From Pomacea canaliculata (Eukaryota > Mollusca > Gastropoda > Architaenioglossa > Ampullariidae), in the NCBI RefSeq assembly GCF_003073045.1, contig NC_037600.1, forward strand, positions 12,016,758-12,080,757: a stretch of 64,000 nucleotides of DNA, written 5' to 3'. How positions within the stretch are numbered: the stretch's first letter is position 1; every line of letters starts with the position of its first letter. Shown piece by piece: positions 23,401 to 34,912 of this stretch. A program made the position numbers and the translations under genes. The notes below the pieces were generated by a model. The model was not told the DNA's origin. It ran no database searches and was given only the letters and a program-made list of their open reading frames with translations.

Positions 23401-26400
23401 TGTGTGCGTCATTTGTCTGGCGTCATTTGAAACAGAAAAGACGTCATAACAAAGCAGTTTCGTTATGCCCGCGTGAGTTGCGAAGAAACAATGTTCTTCT
23501 TCAGCCGTCTTCTTCAGTGACATTCCACTTAACTTTTACTTCTGCGACTTCTATTCAGCTGCAAATATCTTTATCTGCGGGGGTTCGTCGTGCCGTTACT
23601 TGTTTGTAATACGTCATGGTCATGTACCTAGGATATATTGCATATTGGGTAACTCGTCCGGGATTTGAATAGTGTTGTGTTTAGCTGGTTAATTAGCTAC
23701 TTGCGGGAAGCTCGATCATAGAAGTTGATTAAGTAACGCGAAGTGTAAGTACCGTTAGGGCCAACGATAATAGTGTTAGCATAGTCATTTTTACCACGAA
23801 CTTGTATTACTGGACTACTGCCAGACGATATTTTTTTCCAGTTAATTACTAAAACGAGGACATGCTTGTACAGAGCTTCCGGTTTATTCACATTTCAGAT
23901 TAACAACTAAAACGAGGCAGTTGTGTACAAAGTGGCAACAGTAAAAACGATAATAGTGGTTCCAGTGATATTGAGGGTGCAATATCTTTCCACAGTTAGG
24001 ACAGTGTCGGAAAAGAGGAATAAAGCTTGCATTGGGAACAGTAAAGCTAGAGGGTGTCATCACGGACCTATAAGTTCGTGGTGTCATGATCTTCACTAAG
24101 AAAACACGAGCACGGGAGCTCTGAAAATAGTGGCAACATCATCAAATTGCAGAGTTGGAAATGGTAATAGTAGCTAGACAGATGAGGGCGACGTTGAGAA
24201 ATTGACCAGCGGAGGTGATGAGGTAGATTACATAAACTCTAGGTGGGTTGATAACGTGGGCAATACGTTTATAAAAATACAGTCTGAAGGTTCCACCAGA
24301 ATGCGGCAGGGACCAGTACGTGGACGTACTAAGACCAGTCAGTGACGTGTTACATCTGTGGCAGTGAAGGTCACATGTCAGCGGGATGGGGGTGAAGCGC
24401 GGACACTCGTAATGGAGGAAAATCAACAAGTAGCATCCCCTATTATTTGCTACAGATGTAACAGCGCAGGACATGTCTCTAGACTCTGCCCTAAAAAGGC
24501 AGACAAACTGAAAACACCTCTTGGTGTGAAGTGCTACGTACAGTTGCAGGAAAGGACACTTCTCACGTCGTTGTCCCCATGGCAACGAGTGGCGTGGATT
24601 TGTAACCGCTGACAGAACTATAGGAGTAGGCAAGGCGGCGGCAGAATGCATCAGAGACTATAGCGGGCTAGATGCAAGCGATGAGTCTGCGACTGTCGTG
24701 TGTATGTGGGGTAAGCGTAGGTTGGATCTATTACACACAATATTAAAGCATTTCAACACAGCTTAATGCCATTCACTGGCTGCCTATCTCTGACCACATC
24801 TTTACAAACTAGACTTTGCTGTCATCGATGCGTTCCTGATTACCTCCCTTCCTAATTCGGCCTCTTTCCTCCATCCTGTGTGCTTCGTTCGACAGTTGAT
24901 ACCCCCCACCCACCCAATACACACACACACTATATATCCCTGCACCCTACCAGTAGTAGTAGTAGGAACTGGCTACCAATTGCCTAGGCCTCAGACTATT
25001 TAAGGTCCCCTCTTAAAAATCACTTATATTGTCTGGGTCTGTATTTTCGACAGATGACACTCTATGTGATTATAACTATCAAAAGTAAGAGTGCACTGGT
25101 TCAATACCAGATTGGTGCAGCAAACTTCCCCTAAGTTGACCCAGCTGGCGAGAATGGGTACCTGACTCCATAGAGAGCTGGGAAATGAGGCAGTGAAGGA
25201 GAGGAGACGCGCAAAGACCTCAGGTAAAACTGGCCCCTTGAAAAGTAAGGTTTCTAACACCTCACCCTCCAACGACCTGAAAAGGTTAGGGGATGGCCTT
25301 TACCTTACCTTTACAAAATCTTCTAAACTTAACTTACGCATGGAGTAGTTTTGGAAGAAAGTAAAATCTCCTTTATTATTGATTCCTTTGTTTGTAAAAT
25401 TCCTCTTCTTGTGTCATAACTAGGTCTCTCTCACTGTCATAATCTGGTAAATGAGACTGCAACATAATAATAATCAAAATACATGTTAATGTCACATTTC
25501 TTGTTATATTCTGATATTTGCTTGATAAATCTCAGGACCCTAGAGAAAATGTGTTCAAGTTATTGAATGCAATAACTGCATTACTGAATGGCTTTTGGAG
25601 TTACATGAGCAAATTACTGTGTCAGGGATGGTTGGTTTTAAGTGCACATCTTTACTCTTGAACAAGCATGACCAGCAGAAACCTTTTCGCAAAGTCCACG
25701 TCATTAGTAACAGCAATGCACTAAATGTAAAAGAACTCCATAAATTTTCTCCTAGTTTCTCATAAGATGTCTTGCAATGTAGTCAATTGTTTATACAACG
25801 ATATGAAATGTATGTCATTTATTTGAGTAACATGCTTTTTATTTTAAAAAATCAAATAAATGTCACACGTTTACCATCAAAATGTCTTTCACAGAATTTT
25901 AAGGAATCCAGATCTGCTAAAAATAAGACACAGTTCCAGTTTAGCTCCGGTATACATGTCAATTATAATCCAATATCTGTTTCTTTTAACTCACTTAAGA
26001 CATCACATTGTTTAGCCTGTCTTCATGGTGAAATGCCTTGATGGAGTAAAACCAACAACAATCAGAAATCAGATAAAGAAACAAAATTTTCAAAAGAATT
26101 ATTAGCACCTGAAAGGTCAATGGTTAGTCCAATATCTACATTTAATCCAAAATTCCTACCTCAGAATTTTTTGCATGTTGTTCGGCATTGTCCAAGATAA
26201 ATGCAGACTTGGGCACAGAAATTAGCTCACCTATATCAATTACTAGGATTACAAGGAAAGAAAGTCACAAAAACATTAATTTCACTACTTTATCCGTTCA
26301 GCAGGTAAAAAAATCTTGTTATTTTAATCAAAGAACCATTTTAATGTGAATGTACCATACCAAATATTTATCCTTTTAAAAATTAAGCTATGTGAAAAAA

Positions 26401-29400
26401 CTGGACTGGGATTACATTAATGGCTATTTACAAAACTCCCCTGCAAATAACCTTAATATGTGATTCATAGAAATTCCAATGAAAAAAGTTAAATGTTAAT
26501 TTGAATGAAACAAGGAATAATTATACATACACCACTTTCCTGAAAATAAATATGACTTTCACAGTTAAATCCTACAAATCATAATAACTAAAACACAAAC
26601 CTCCATGAAAGTATAAATAATAAAAATTTATTAATGGTGATAGAGATTTAAGACACTGCTATACAACTGGTCTTAAAGAATGGTTACATGAAAATAAGGG
26701 AAAAGAACAAATTAAGTAGAAATTTTTTAAAAAGCATCTTTTATTTGAAATGTACGATAGCAAAGTCTCTGAATTTTCTTTAATATGCATAATTTAAAAT
26801 ATACAAGTGTGAGGTGTTCTGGAGTGTTCCAAGTTCCAACAGCACACATATGTATTAAAAAAAAAAACTAGAGACCTCAGGAAAAAAATTGTTTTACCCT
26901 TTACCCCTTTACAGTACATTTCTAATAAAAGAGTGTTTAAAAAACATTTTTACTTATTGAACATTCTAAACTTTTTAGTCTTTTTTATTTTTTGTTGCTG
27001 TTGATCTTTATTATGGCTTTCTTCCACTTCGCAAATACTTCTCAGCTTCTGTCTCCAATGATAATTTCTCCTGATGCTTTTGTTTCTTCCTTTGTAGGTA
27101 TTTTTTTCTTTGCATTGCAGTTTCACCAATCTTTGTTCTCTTTCTCACTAGAGAAGCGAGTGTTGTCACAATGTGACATTTGCTAATCTTGCATCAAGCT
27201 ACATGACTGACCGAGGCACAGCATTTTATTTCTCCATGCTTTCTGCATGCCAGGGTTTATTGGAGTTTTTTTTTTGTAGTGTGACATGCATACACATGCA
27301 TGGTTCTGCATGGCAAGGTTTATTGATTTGTTGTTACTGTTGTTTTACTTTGTGACTTTATTCCCTTCTTATAAACCTGAATTTGGGAAGATAGCCTATA
27401 GTTTACTAGTCCCAAAGCAGCAGTTACCTATCTCCTTTAATTTAGCTTACAAAATTAACAAATGTTTTTATAATTATTTTACTACTATTGGAAATGATTT
27501 ATTATTGTATTGTCACTGGAAATGAGTAAATGATGACAATATCAGATTGCTAGGAAGGTAAAAAATCGATTCCAAAATTCAACTGACCAGATAGATATGT
27601 GCATACATGGTGAATTAAATAAGTGTGTGAAAAAAAAATCAACAATTAAAAAATAGCAAATTAACAATTACCTTTAAATGCTTTGTTATCTTTAAGCTTG
27701 CAGTGAAGTGTCTGAAATGGGAAAGTGGAAAAATGCAATAAAGAATAAACGTATATACATCAAATTTGTACATCTTCTAGTATATATTAGATAAATTTAA
27801 TCTTAATGTCAATATTCCCAGAACTTGCATTAACCACTAATCTGCTGGACAAATGTATGATCAGGCAATTAAAAAATTACCTTAACATTGGAACAATGCA
27901 GACCTATGACCATGGCTTTGTTCTGAAGATTTTTGTCCTCTGTCAGCAGCTGCACAGCTGACTGAGGATCTGGGATACAAAGATCATATAAACCCAAATA
28001 CTGTAATTAAAATAGGCACCATATTTCACACTTTCTGTAAAAAAAAAAAAATACACACACATCCTACTAAATATTTAGCTGCTAGACTTTTTCAACAGAG
28101 GTGGTGGAAGAGTGGAATAGGTAATGTGAAATAACTTTTTTAGTTTTTAAAGTATATTATGATTTCATGTAAACTTACATTTCTGCTGATACTGAAGACA
28201 GCAGTTAATGATTCTGTCATCATTGTTTACCATCACAAATCCTGAACCCTGACACACCTGGTAAGCCTGGGAAATAAAAAACAAATTTACTGACAAAAGT
28301 CAAGCAGTTCTTTTTTTGCTTTTACCTCTCTAAAGCTGTCTGGAGAACACTGACTCCAGAAAATGCTGTTAAAAGGTCAGCTTTTCAAAATCTATGATTT
28401 ACATTTCATCACTATTTTTTTAATATCACTTGTTTTGCATTTCAGAAATTATTTTGTTTGAAATATCACACAATCATTTGTCATGAAAACGATCCAAAAT
28501 GGCACCCAAACAATTTTTACAGCTTATAACTTTATTTCTTTTGTGAGTAAACTCAAAGTTCTTTTTGAAACAGTTACCCCTATGGAAAGCTCTATATTTT
28601 AATATTGAAATAAGTAAAACTTAGTATTTTTTATGAACTTTTTTGAACAGTATGTTTACATTTTAAGAAAATTATTTAAAACATTTTAACTTCCGAACAA
28701 ACTTTTAAAAATAAAGCCAACATTCAAATATTTAGACATAATATAAATATATAAAAAAAAGACTCAAGAAAATTGTCGAGGTACATCAATAATGATATCA
28801 AGTCATAACACTTTTTCAGCATTGATGAAAATTTATAAAATATTGTGAAACTTTTTAGACAAACAAATTTTTTTACTTACATCAGCAGGAGTTTGCCCTG
28901 TGACCCTCGGATGTGCAGAGATCAGACAAGAATGTAGATAGCGTACAGCTTCTCGAGCTTTAGCTTGAACTGATTCTCCCTGTTGTGGAAAAGCATGTGG
29001 CAATAATGTCATTAAGTATCAAAACTCTCTCCCAAAAGTGGGATACAAGGAGAGCAAACTAAAAACCTTAAAAATGTGCAAAAATTAAGTTTTTCGGGTG
29101 ATTCCCTTTGCAAAATTAATAACATAATAAAGAGGTGCATTCTAAAACACAAAGAATATGATCACTCAAATGTCACAGAATAAGAATAAACTAGTTTAAA
29201 AAACAAAAGAAAACAATAAGACAGAAAAATCCTCTACTGAAACATGCACGTACCAATGCCATTTTGTACTTATTTTCCTTTAAGGAGTCGAGTTCTTGCA
29301 GCACCACCCAGGGTATGACCAGATGTTGCTGACCCCACTCTGTGGCAAAGAGATTATTTAAATCCATATTAACCATATATCTGAAAGTCCAAGCTGATTC

Positions 29401-32400
29401 TTAAAAAGTACTATGAAGAAGAAAGGAAGAATATATTTAAACTGTGATATAATAACAATTATATAAGTTGGAATTTATAAAGTGCAATATCTCAGCCAAA
29501 GGCAGACTCACTGCACTGAAAAAAAATCACAAAATAGTAATAAGAATGTAGAACAAGTTAACAAAAAAGTAACAAAGATGTAGAACAAAATCACAAAATA
29601 GTAACAAAGATGCATAACAAAGAACAATGCTAGGACTCCCTGCGTTCTGGCAGTAAGGGGCGATCATTGTAAAAAAAGGTAACACTAAAATCGGACTAAA
29701 ATATAACCCTGCATTTCACAGATCTCTGATGACAATAAAATCTACTATAAAAATGGTAAAAATGAATTATGAAAATAACAATAAAAAAATTAAAGTAACA
29801 CAGAAAGATATTTAACAAAGTTTAGAAGCCAGCTGACCCCAAAACAGAACTTGAACTATAAGAACCCAAATCATTCTAAAGACAAAAGTGAAAGTGTTGT
29901 GACCCAAGGAGGCTCTATATATTTCGCACAGGCTATGTAGAAAAACATTAATAATTCTAAATTAAATAACCCTTTGATTTACTGACCACCAAAGGATTAG
30001 AAAAACAAGGGGGATGGGATGTCTGTATATGTTCTTAGTTAACCAGAGCTAGTTCTCTTGCTGAGTAGTGTTATTTACCCTACTGATGCTTACCTTTAAC
30101 TGTCAAGTCTCGCAAGTTTTTTACGAAACCAAGTGATTGAATGAGAACATTTGTGTCAATAATGATGAAAGTTGCCTGCAAAGAGACACTTTTTTCATTG
30201 AATAGCTTATTTTATATTTAATTGTGTTATAAATGGTCTAGACCTGGTAAAGTACACGGCATATTCAATGTGCAAATCAAAAAAAAAAAAGTTTTAGATT
30301 TATCAAATCAGAAGCTATAAGAATTTAAAAATGTTGGGAAAAGTAGAAGATAAGGCAAGTAAAGATGTGTAAGTACAATGAAATTTACTTGATGGTACTG
30401 ACCCGATTGTCTGGATGAGGAGTCAAAGGTGAAGGTGTTTGGAGTGTGGAAGCTTTCTGAACAGTCTCTGTCAGCATGCCCATTACCTGCATAAAAACAA
30501 TATTCACTTGGTGAAAAATGCCTCTGATGATGTAAATTGTTATCACCTTTGTAGTTTGTTTTACTATCAAGTCGCAATAAGCGTGACATGGTGTGAATGA
30601 TGCCATAACAAAATACAAATAATATACATGAAATGAGATGCTGCTAGGCATTCTGGTCCTGCTGTCTTGTGGGTCATCTTGGGAGAGGTAGAGGAGTACA
30701 CTCCTACAGAAAAGCAGGATGATAATGCCGCATCCAGACATGACCTTCCCTGATGAAGGCACCGGCCAGGACTCTGGTTCACTGGGTGGAACTTGCAATG
30801 ATGGGGGACGCCACTCAGAGACCAGGACCTTGGGTTTGCCCCCAGGGAGGGCAGCTCGGTCAACAACATGGGCATGTACATGCAAAATCTTTTATTAACG
30901 GGTACTGCTTTCTTTCTTCTGCATTCCAGAGAACATCCCCGTCAGACCTCAAGCTTTTCTTTAGTTATCATTTTAAAAAGAGGTGCGTTCTTGACAGCAA
31001 AAAACACAAAGAATATGATCACTCAAATGTCACAGAATAAGAATAAGACTCATAAGAGTTGTGTTTAAAATATCAAACAGCATACCTGATTAACTGCTGG
31101 ATTTAGCATCCGAATATGCTCCTGAATTTCTTGTATCTGATCGGAAAAAGTGGCATAAAATAAATACACAAAAAGGCCATCTCTGTATGCAACAAACCAT
31201 CTTGTTTCTTTATATGTATTTCACATGTGGTTTGCAGATTACTTAAGGCATATATCTGTGAATAATTTACCACAGATGAGTTCTGATCTTTATCATTATT
31301 AATTTAGACAATAACTTTCAGGAACATTTTACTATGGAAAGTCCCTCTACATCTCATTCTTTGCTGTTCTGTTGTACATACTGCAATCTCAGAGGATACA
31401 GTCAAGTAATTAAACAACCACATGTGTAAGTGTGCATGATTTCATTCAATTCTACAATCCCCCCACACACACATACACACACACACTATGACCTATACAT
31501 TTTTGTAAACTATAACTGAAATGTTGATACTGTACTTACGTCGAACATAACAACATCATTGTCATCTTCATCATACTCTACTTCCATGGCCAATGCAACA
31601 GGATATGATGGTTCTAACTCTGCAAAACAATAAATGAAAACACATACAGATTGCAAATAACTTTCTTACTGCCCATCTTTATCATAACTTTGCAATGAGA
31701 TCATCAGTATATATCTTTAGGTGCATGTGTGAATATTTGCAGAAACATCTTTGGAAGCTGTAGGACCTGATTTTGTGAATCTAATATGATGTACATGTAT
31801 TATCCCAAATAGATGCAAGTATTTTTTTCTCATGTTAGATCTGTCTTTTTTGACATTCACAATAGATTTTCAGTCTGCATGAGAAAATTACAAAGTTTGT
31901 TATTTACTTAGTAGGTCTTTGCCCCATTTCAATTGAGTAAAACAAAACAACAGAATGTAAGCATCTTAAGTTTTGCTGGACACACTGAATACTATATTAA
32001 AAAGCCAGCTGTCGATTTAAATTTTGAACCTTGAAAGCCTCACAGATCTACAGCGATAGATGGGGTCTTACTTTCACTAATTAATAACAAAGACAAATGA
32101 AAAGCTGATGGATAATGGACACATTTTTTTAAAGAAGATATAAGTCAGTATAATGTGGACAGAAAAACATAAAATGTGGTTCCAGTTGTATCATACCTGT
32201 GCCAGAAAGACATGATAAAGCAGTAACTAGGGTCAATAACAAAATGTGGCATGAAACATAAAATGCCAACACAACAAATTAAGCATTATGTTATGAACCC
32301 CTATGTATTTAACATTGTTTAGATATGTACACAAAGAGAGGTTTTATTCAAATGCTCAATGTAATAAATGATCTTAACTGAAGCTGTCCATTTCAATCTT

Positions 32401-34195
32401 GATGCAAATTATCAATAAACTTTTTATTTAAACAACCTTTAAAATTTTTTTACCATAATCTCTGGGAAGAAATATCTGAATCACCCAGGACTGATTTAAA
32501 AATATGTTTTGATATATGTAGCATATCTGAAATCTGGGTAAAGGTAGGAGTGGGAAATTAAAAAGTCTTTCTGACAATCTTCAGAGAAAGAATGGTGGAT
32601 CATTACAAGCAGGGCTTGTACAGTTGTCTGGATGGAAGTGATCACTTCTCAAAATACCATTCATTCAAGTCTCTGTTGCAGCCAGAAAAATACTTGTCAG
32701 ATAAAACTATAAATCATAACCAGTGCTGTGGGACACATTGCAATCTGGTTATAACTTAGAAGATAAATTACAAACTTAAGATGCTGGTGACCAAAACATT
32801 TTCAGCAGGATTCAGGAAACTCTTCTGAGAGGCATTTAAGTTTGTTTTGGTTTTTGGGGGTTTTTTTTGAGAGAGAGAGAGAAAAAATAATGGATGATGG
32901 ATAGTTGATGACATGCCTTACATACCTGAAGTTGGAACACTAACTGCTGAACCTGAGAGCACATCAGCACCTTGTGTGACAGCTCTGCTAACAGCACTTA
33001 GATGTTCAGTCCTCAAATGTCTGTCAGAAGAGATCCCTGAAACTGTTTACCAATGAATCAGAACCATCAACTTTTATTTAATAATAATAATAATAATTAA
33101 AAAAATGCAAAATTTGTAAAGCCCATACTCATACTCCTATGGAGTATACTCTTAGCGCTTAAGAACAAGAAGGAAACATGGACAGCTAACAGCACTTTGG
33201 CATTTTCTGAATAATAGTGCACTATCACATCCAGGCTCACCTTTCTTTTGACTGTCAGCTGAACATTGCTGTATCTTGCTTTTTGGGCATACAGATTTCT
33301 TGGATTGTTTCCTTCTTTCTTTCTTTAAATGTTTGCTAGAATCACATACTTTATGTAAAGAATTCTCACATAGAGAGGAGTTTTGCTTTTTGAAGTTTGT
33401 GGAACAAATGCCTTCTAAAGACTGCTTATTACCAGATTTAGAAAGTTTTGATGCAACTTGTTTATCATCAGTTTCATTACAAGAGATATGAATCCCCTTT
33501 TTCTTTCTTTTTTTCCTCTTTTTATTGCTATTCAAATTATCATTTTTTAATTTACAGTCAGGATTCAATATCTTAAAAGATGTGTCTGAGAAGATCATTT
33601 TACTAGAAAGAGAAGAATCAACTGTCTTTCTAAAATCTGTTGCTACAGGAACAGCCAAATGTCCCAATTTATTCTGTTCTAAAGAACCCTCATCACCAGC
33701 TAATGTATGTGAAATATCTTCTTTTGCTACTCTTTCACATGTTCGATCTTTTTCTGTGTTGGTTAACTTGGGACACCCAGTAGACCACATTTGTGTCTTG
33801 TTTTGCTCTCTTGTACAATTTTCTAACAGAAGTTTGGAGCTTTTTTTAGCCATTTTTAGACGACCAACAACCGTACTGGTATGGGACTTAGAATCAGCAG
33901 CCAATAAAATATCTTTTTGTTGCTGTTTCTCGTTGCTATTCTGTCGTGTTCTTAAGTCTAAAACCTTGGTTTCGTGCTTTTCTGGTGTTCTCAGTTTCTT
34001 AGAACTGATTGGTTTTGACTTGTTTTTGCCTGTTGACACTGCTTTTTCATCTGAATCACTGCATGCTGCTCCTGGAAACGCCCAAGATGAAACCCCAGTG
34101 AGGGTATTAAAGTAATACACTCGATCAGGGTAAGTTTTTGACTTTTGCATTATCCACCCAGGTGGCAGCTCCAAGTGGTCTGAAACAGTCTCCAT
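20485..34195 (-). CDS. SWT1: SWT1-like PIN-domain RNA endoribonuclease with WW domain
   Basis: Sixteen phase-consistent exons on the minus strand: 33241-34195, 32926-33036, 31540-31619, 31086-31136, 30403-30486, 30094-30175, 29254-29393, 28881-28979, 28179-28266, 27881-27969, 27672-27711, 26160-26230, 23187-23266, 21833-21949, 20945-21109, 20485-20566; 777 aa. A WW domain occupies residues 10-41 (LPPGW, YYF, SSWAFP; W14, W38, P41). A Lys/Ser-rich linker runs to about 320 with NLS-like KKRKKRKKK. An acidic segment precedes the PIN domain (about 428-595): IIIDTNVLI, VIPWVVLQELDSLK, NNDDRIINCCLQ and LLTEDKNLQNKA supply the expected acidic metal ligands. The helical C-terminal half resembles the SWT1 tail. 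In yeast, Swt1 cleaves unprocessed mRNPs near nuclear pores. Start 34195 is preferred over in-frame ATG 34291 because it directly precedes the WW domain and has G at -3 and +4. Confidence 0.88.
21675..21740. other. GC-rich patch in SWT1 intron
   Basis: A block of roughly 65 bases (GCGCGGGCCCC ... AACGCCGCCTGGATCGAATC) is far more GC-rich than the AT-rich intron around it. A GATTCGATCC motif on the minus strand resembles a Pol III B box, so it may be a remnant of a tRNA-derived repeat. Origin not established. Confidence 0.35.
22100..22720 (+). mobile_element. LINE 5' fragment with endonuclease start
   Basis: The + strand encodes, across three frames, the start of an apurinic-type endonuclease: KVKIETWNIRILYESGK, then a frame-shifted MRKYNIRVLGLCETRWNGS, then TRLTSGETIIYSGH. 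This is the usual opening of RTE/CFDP2-like LINE ORF2 proteins in molluscs. It is truncated soon after and has several frame changes, so it is dead. It sits in the SWT1 intron between the exons at 23187 and 21949, antisense to SWT1. Confidence 0.7.
22855..23150 (+). repeat. SINE family C copy
   Basis: Begins near GGTGGGTGGCAAAGTGACAA and ends TAAAGCACTTTAAGCC ... TAAATAAACTATTAAT. The 3' block is shared with 45000-45300 (AAAGTGCTTTAAGCC ... TGTGCTATACAAATGC) and, inverted, with about 33085-33165. Typical of a tRNA-headed SINE with a conserved 3' block and an AT-rich tail. Confidence 0.55.
24340..24620 (+). mobile_element. Zinc-knuckle retroelement fossil
   Basis: Two CCHC zinc-knuckle motifs (CYICGSEGH and CYRCNSAGHVSRLCP) lie close together, as in gag or ORF1 nucleocapsid regions of retroelements. 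No reverse transcriptase or terminal repeat was identified beside it. The element is broken; the family (LTR gag or LINE ORF1) cannot be decided. Confidence 0.4.
24750..25070 (+). mobile_element. LINE fragment, reverse transcriptase C-terminal end
   Basis: Encodes HWLPISDHIFT, then VPDYLPS-like and later RLFKVP..KSLILSG text, echoing the HWLPI..RI.FK .. FKSRLKTHLF tail of CR1/Jockey-type LINE reverse transcriptases. Heavily decayed, in an SWT1 intron. Confidence 0.5.
25090..25320. repeat. SINE-like repeat (family D)
   Basis: A moderately GC-rich block (GCTGGCGAGAATGGGTACCTG, CTGGCCCCTTGAAAAG, GGATGGCCTTTACCTTACC). Parts recur near 37530-37610 (GGGTAAGGCCCATCTCC inverted; CTCCATAGAG-like text). 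It directly follows the LINE tail and could be a SINE or the LINE 3' end. Confidence 0.4.
25330..28170. other. SWT1 introns, AT-rich
   Basis: Apart from SWT1 exons at 26160-26230, 27672-27711 and 27881-27969 I see no gene here. Open frames such as 25772-26041 and 26992-27525 have no recognisable domain and lie in introns. Confidence 0.45.
29526..29621. repeat. 32-bp tandem repeat, 3 copies
   Basis: Units 29526-29557, 29558-29589 and 29590-29621 share the pattern ATCACAAAATAGTAACAAAGATG..GAACAAA. The middle copy is the most diverged. Located in an SWT1 intron. Confidence 0.75.
30977..31050. repeat. Duplicated intron segment (second copy near 29131-29190)
   Basis: AGAGGTGCrTTCT followed by AACACAAAGAATATGATCAC, CAAATGTCACAGAATAAG and AATAA occurs in both places in the same orientation, nearly identical over about 60 bases, in two different SWT1 introns. 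Confidence 0.8.
33085..33165 (-). repeat. SINE family C 3' end, inverted
   Basis: On the minus strand: TTAAGCGCTAAGAGTATAC ... GGGCTTTACAAATTTTGC followed by an (ATT)n tail, matching the 3' block and tail style of family C. Confidence 0.45.
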
Positions 34196-34912
34196 GTCTT
34201 GTGATTGATATACAATACTTACGCACGTTTCTACGAGCAATATAGTTCTTGTCTCAACTGTCTGTAGTAAATAACGATGCCTCTCATGCACTCTTCTATT
34301 TACTTTTCAGTACGGATGCCAAGTTCTTAATTTTCTCTTATTATTTCTGACAACATTATGGACTATAGGTTCTGACTTTTTAATTACACACAAATAAATA
34401 AAACTTTGTGGTTTCAGAGGGAACTTTCCACGCTTCGCAGAAAAAAAAAAAAAAACCCAACAAAACAAGCTAGAAATGAAACGAGCTGAAGCTAGCCGTT
34501 GTTCCGGTAGTGCACAATGTGTGAAGAATGAAACAATTTCACGTACACTGTACACTGAGAAGATTTAAAAAAAATATTTATTTTATTTCAAAGAAGTGCA
34601 TTCTTTGTATTTATGCCATTTTCATATATACCAGACCGATAAAAGAAACAAAAATAGTGCTACGCACTGAGTTGACACGTAAGAATACAATACTCAAATG
34701 GCATATATGACGATTCTTGTTTGGCTGTATTAATAAACTATAGCTTGGCTGAGAAACAAACGTTTCTTCTCTTTTCGTGTAATAGCTAAGGAATCATTTG
34801 TTATAAATGTGACTGTGAACGTGTGATAAACATGCAGATCCAAAGCCTATCCGTTCATGATGATTGAGTGAAAAACTGTAACAGAGGTGTGGTTTGTTAA
34901 ACTTAAGGAAAA
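34196..34912. promoter_or_regulatory. Bidirectional promoter region SWT1 / MAN1B1
   Basis: The start codons of SWT1 (-) and MAN1B1 (+) are 717 bases apart and divergent. No strong TATA box is seen for either. A GTAAGT-type donor on the minus strand near 34218-34223 allows an optional 5' UTR intron in SWT1. An A-run is at 34441-34455. Confidence 0.5.

Noticed and set aside
24142-24651. 169-aa minus-strand open frame with several Cys/His
   Set aside because: Antisense shadow of the zinc-knuckle fossil; no domain of its own.
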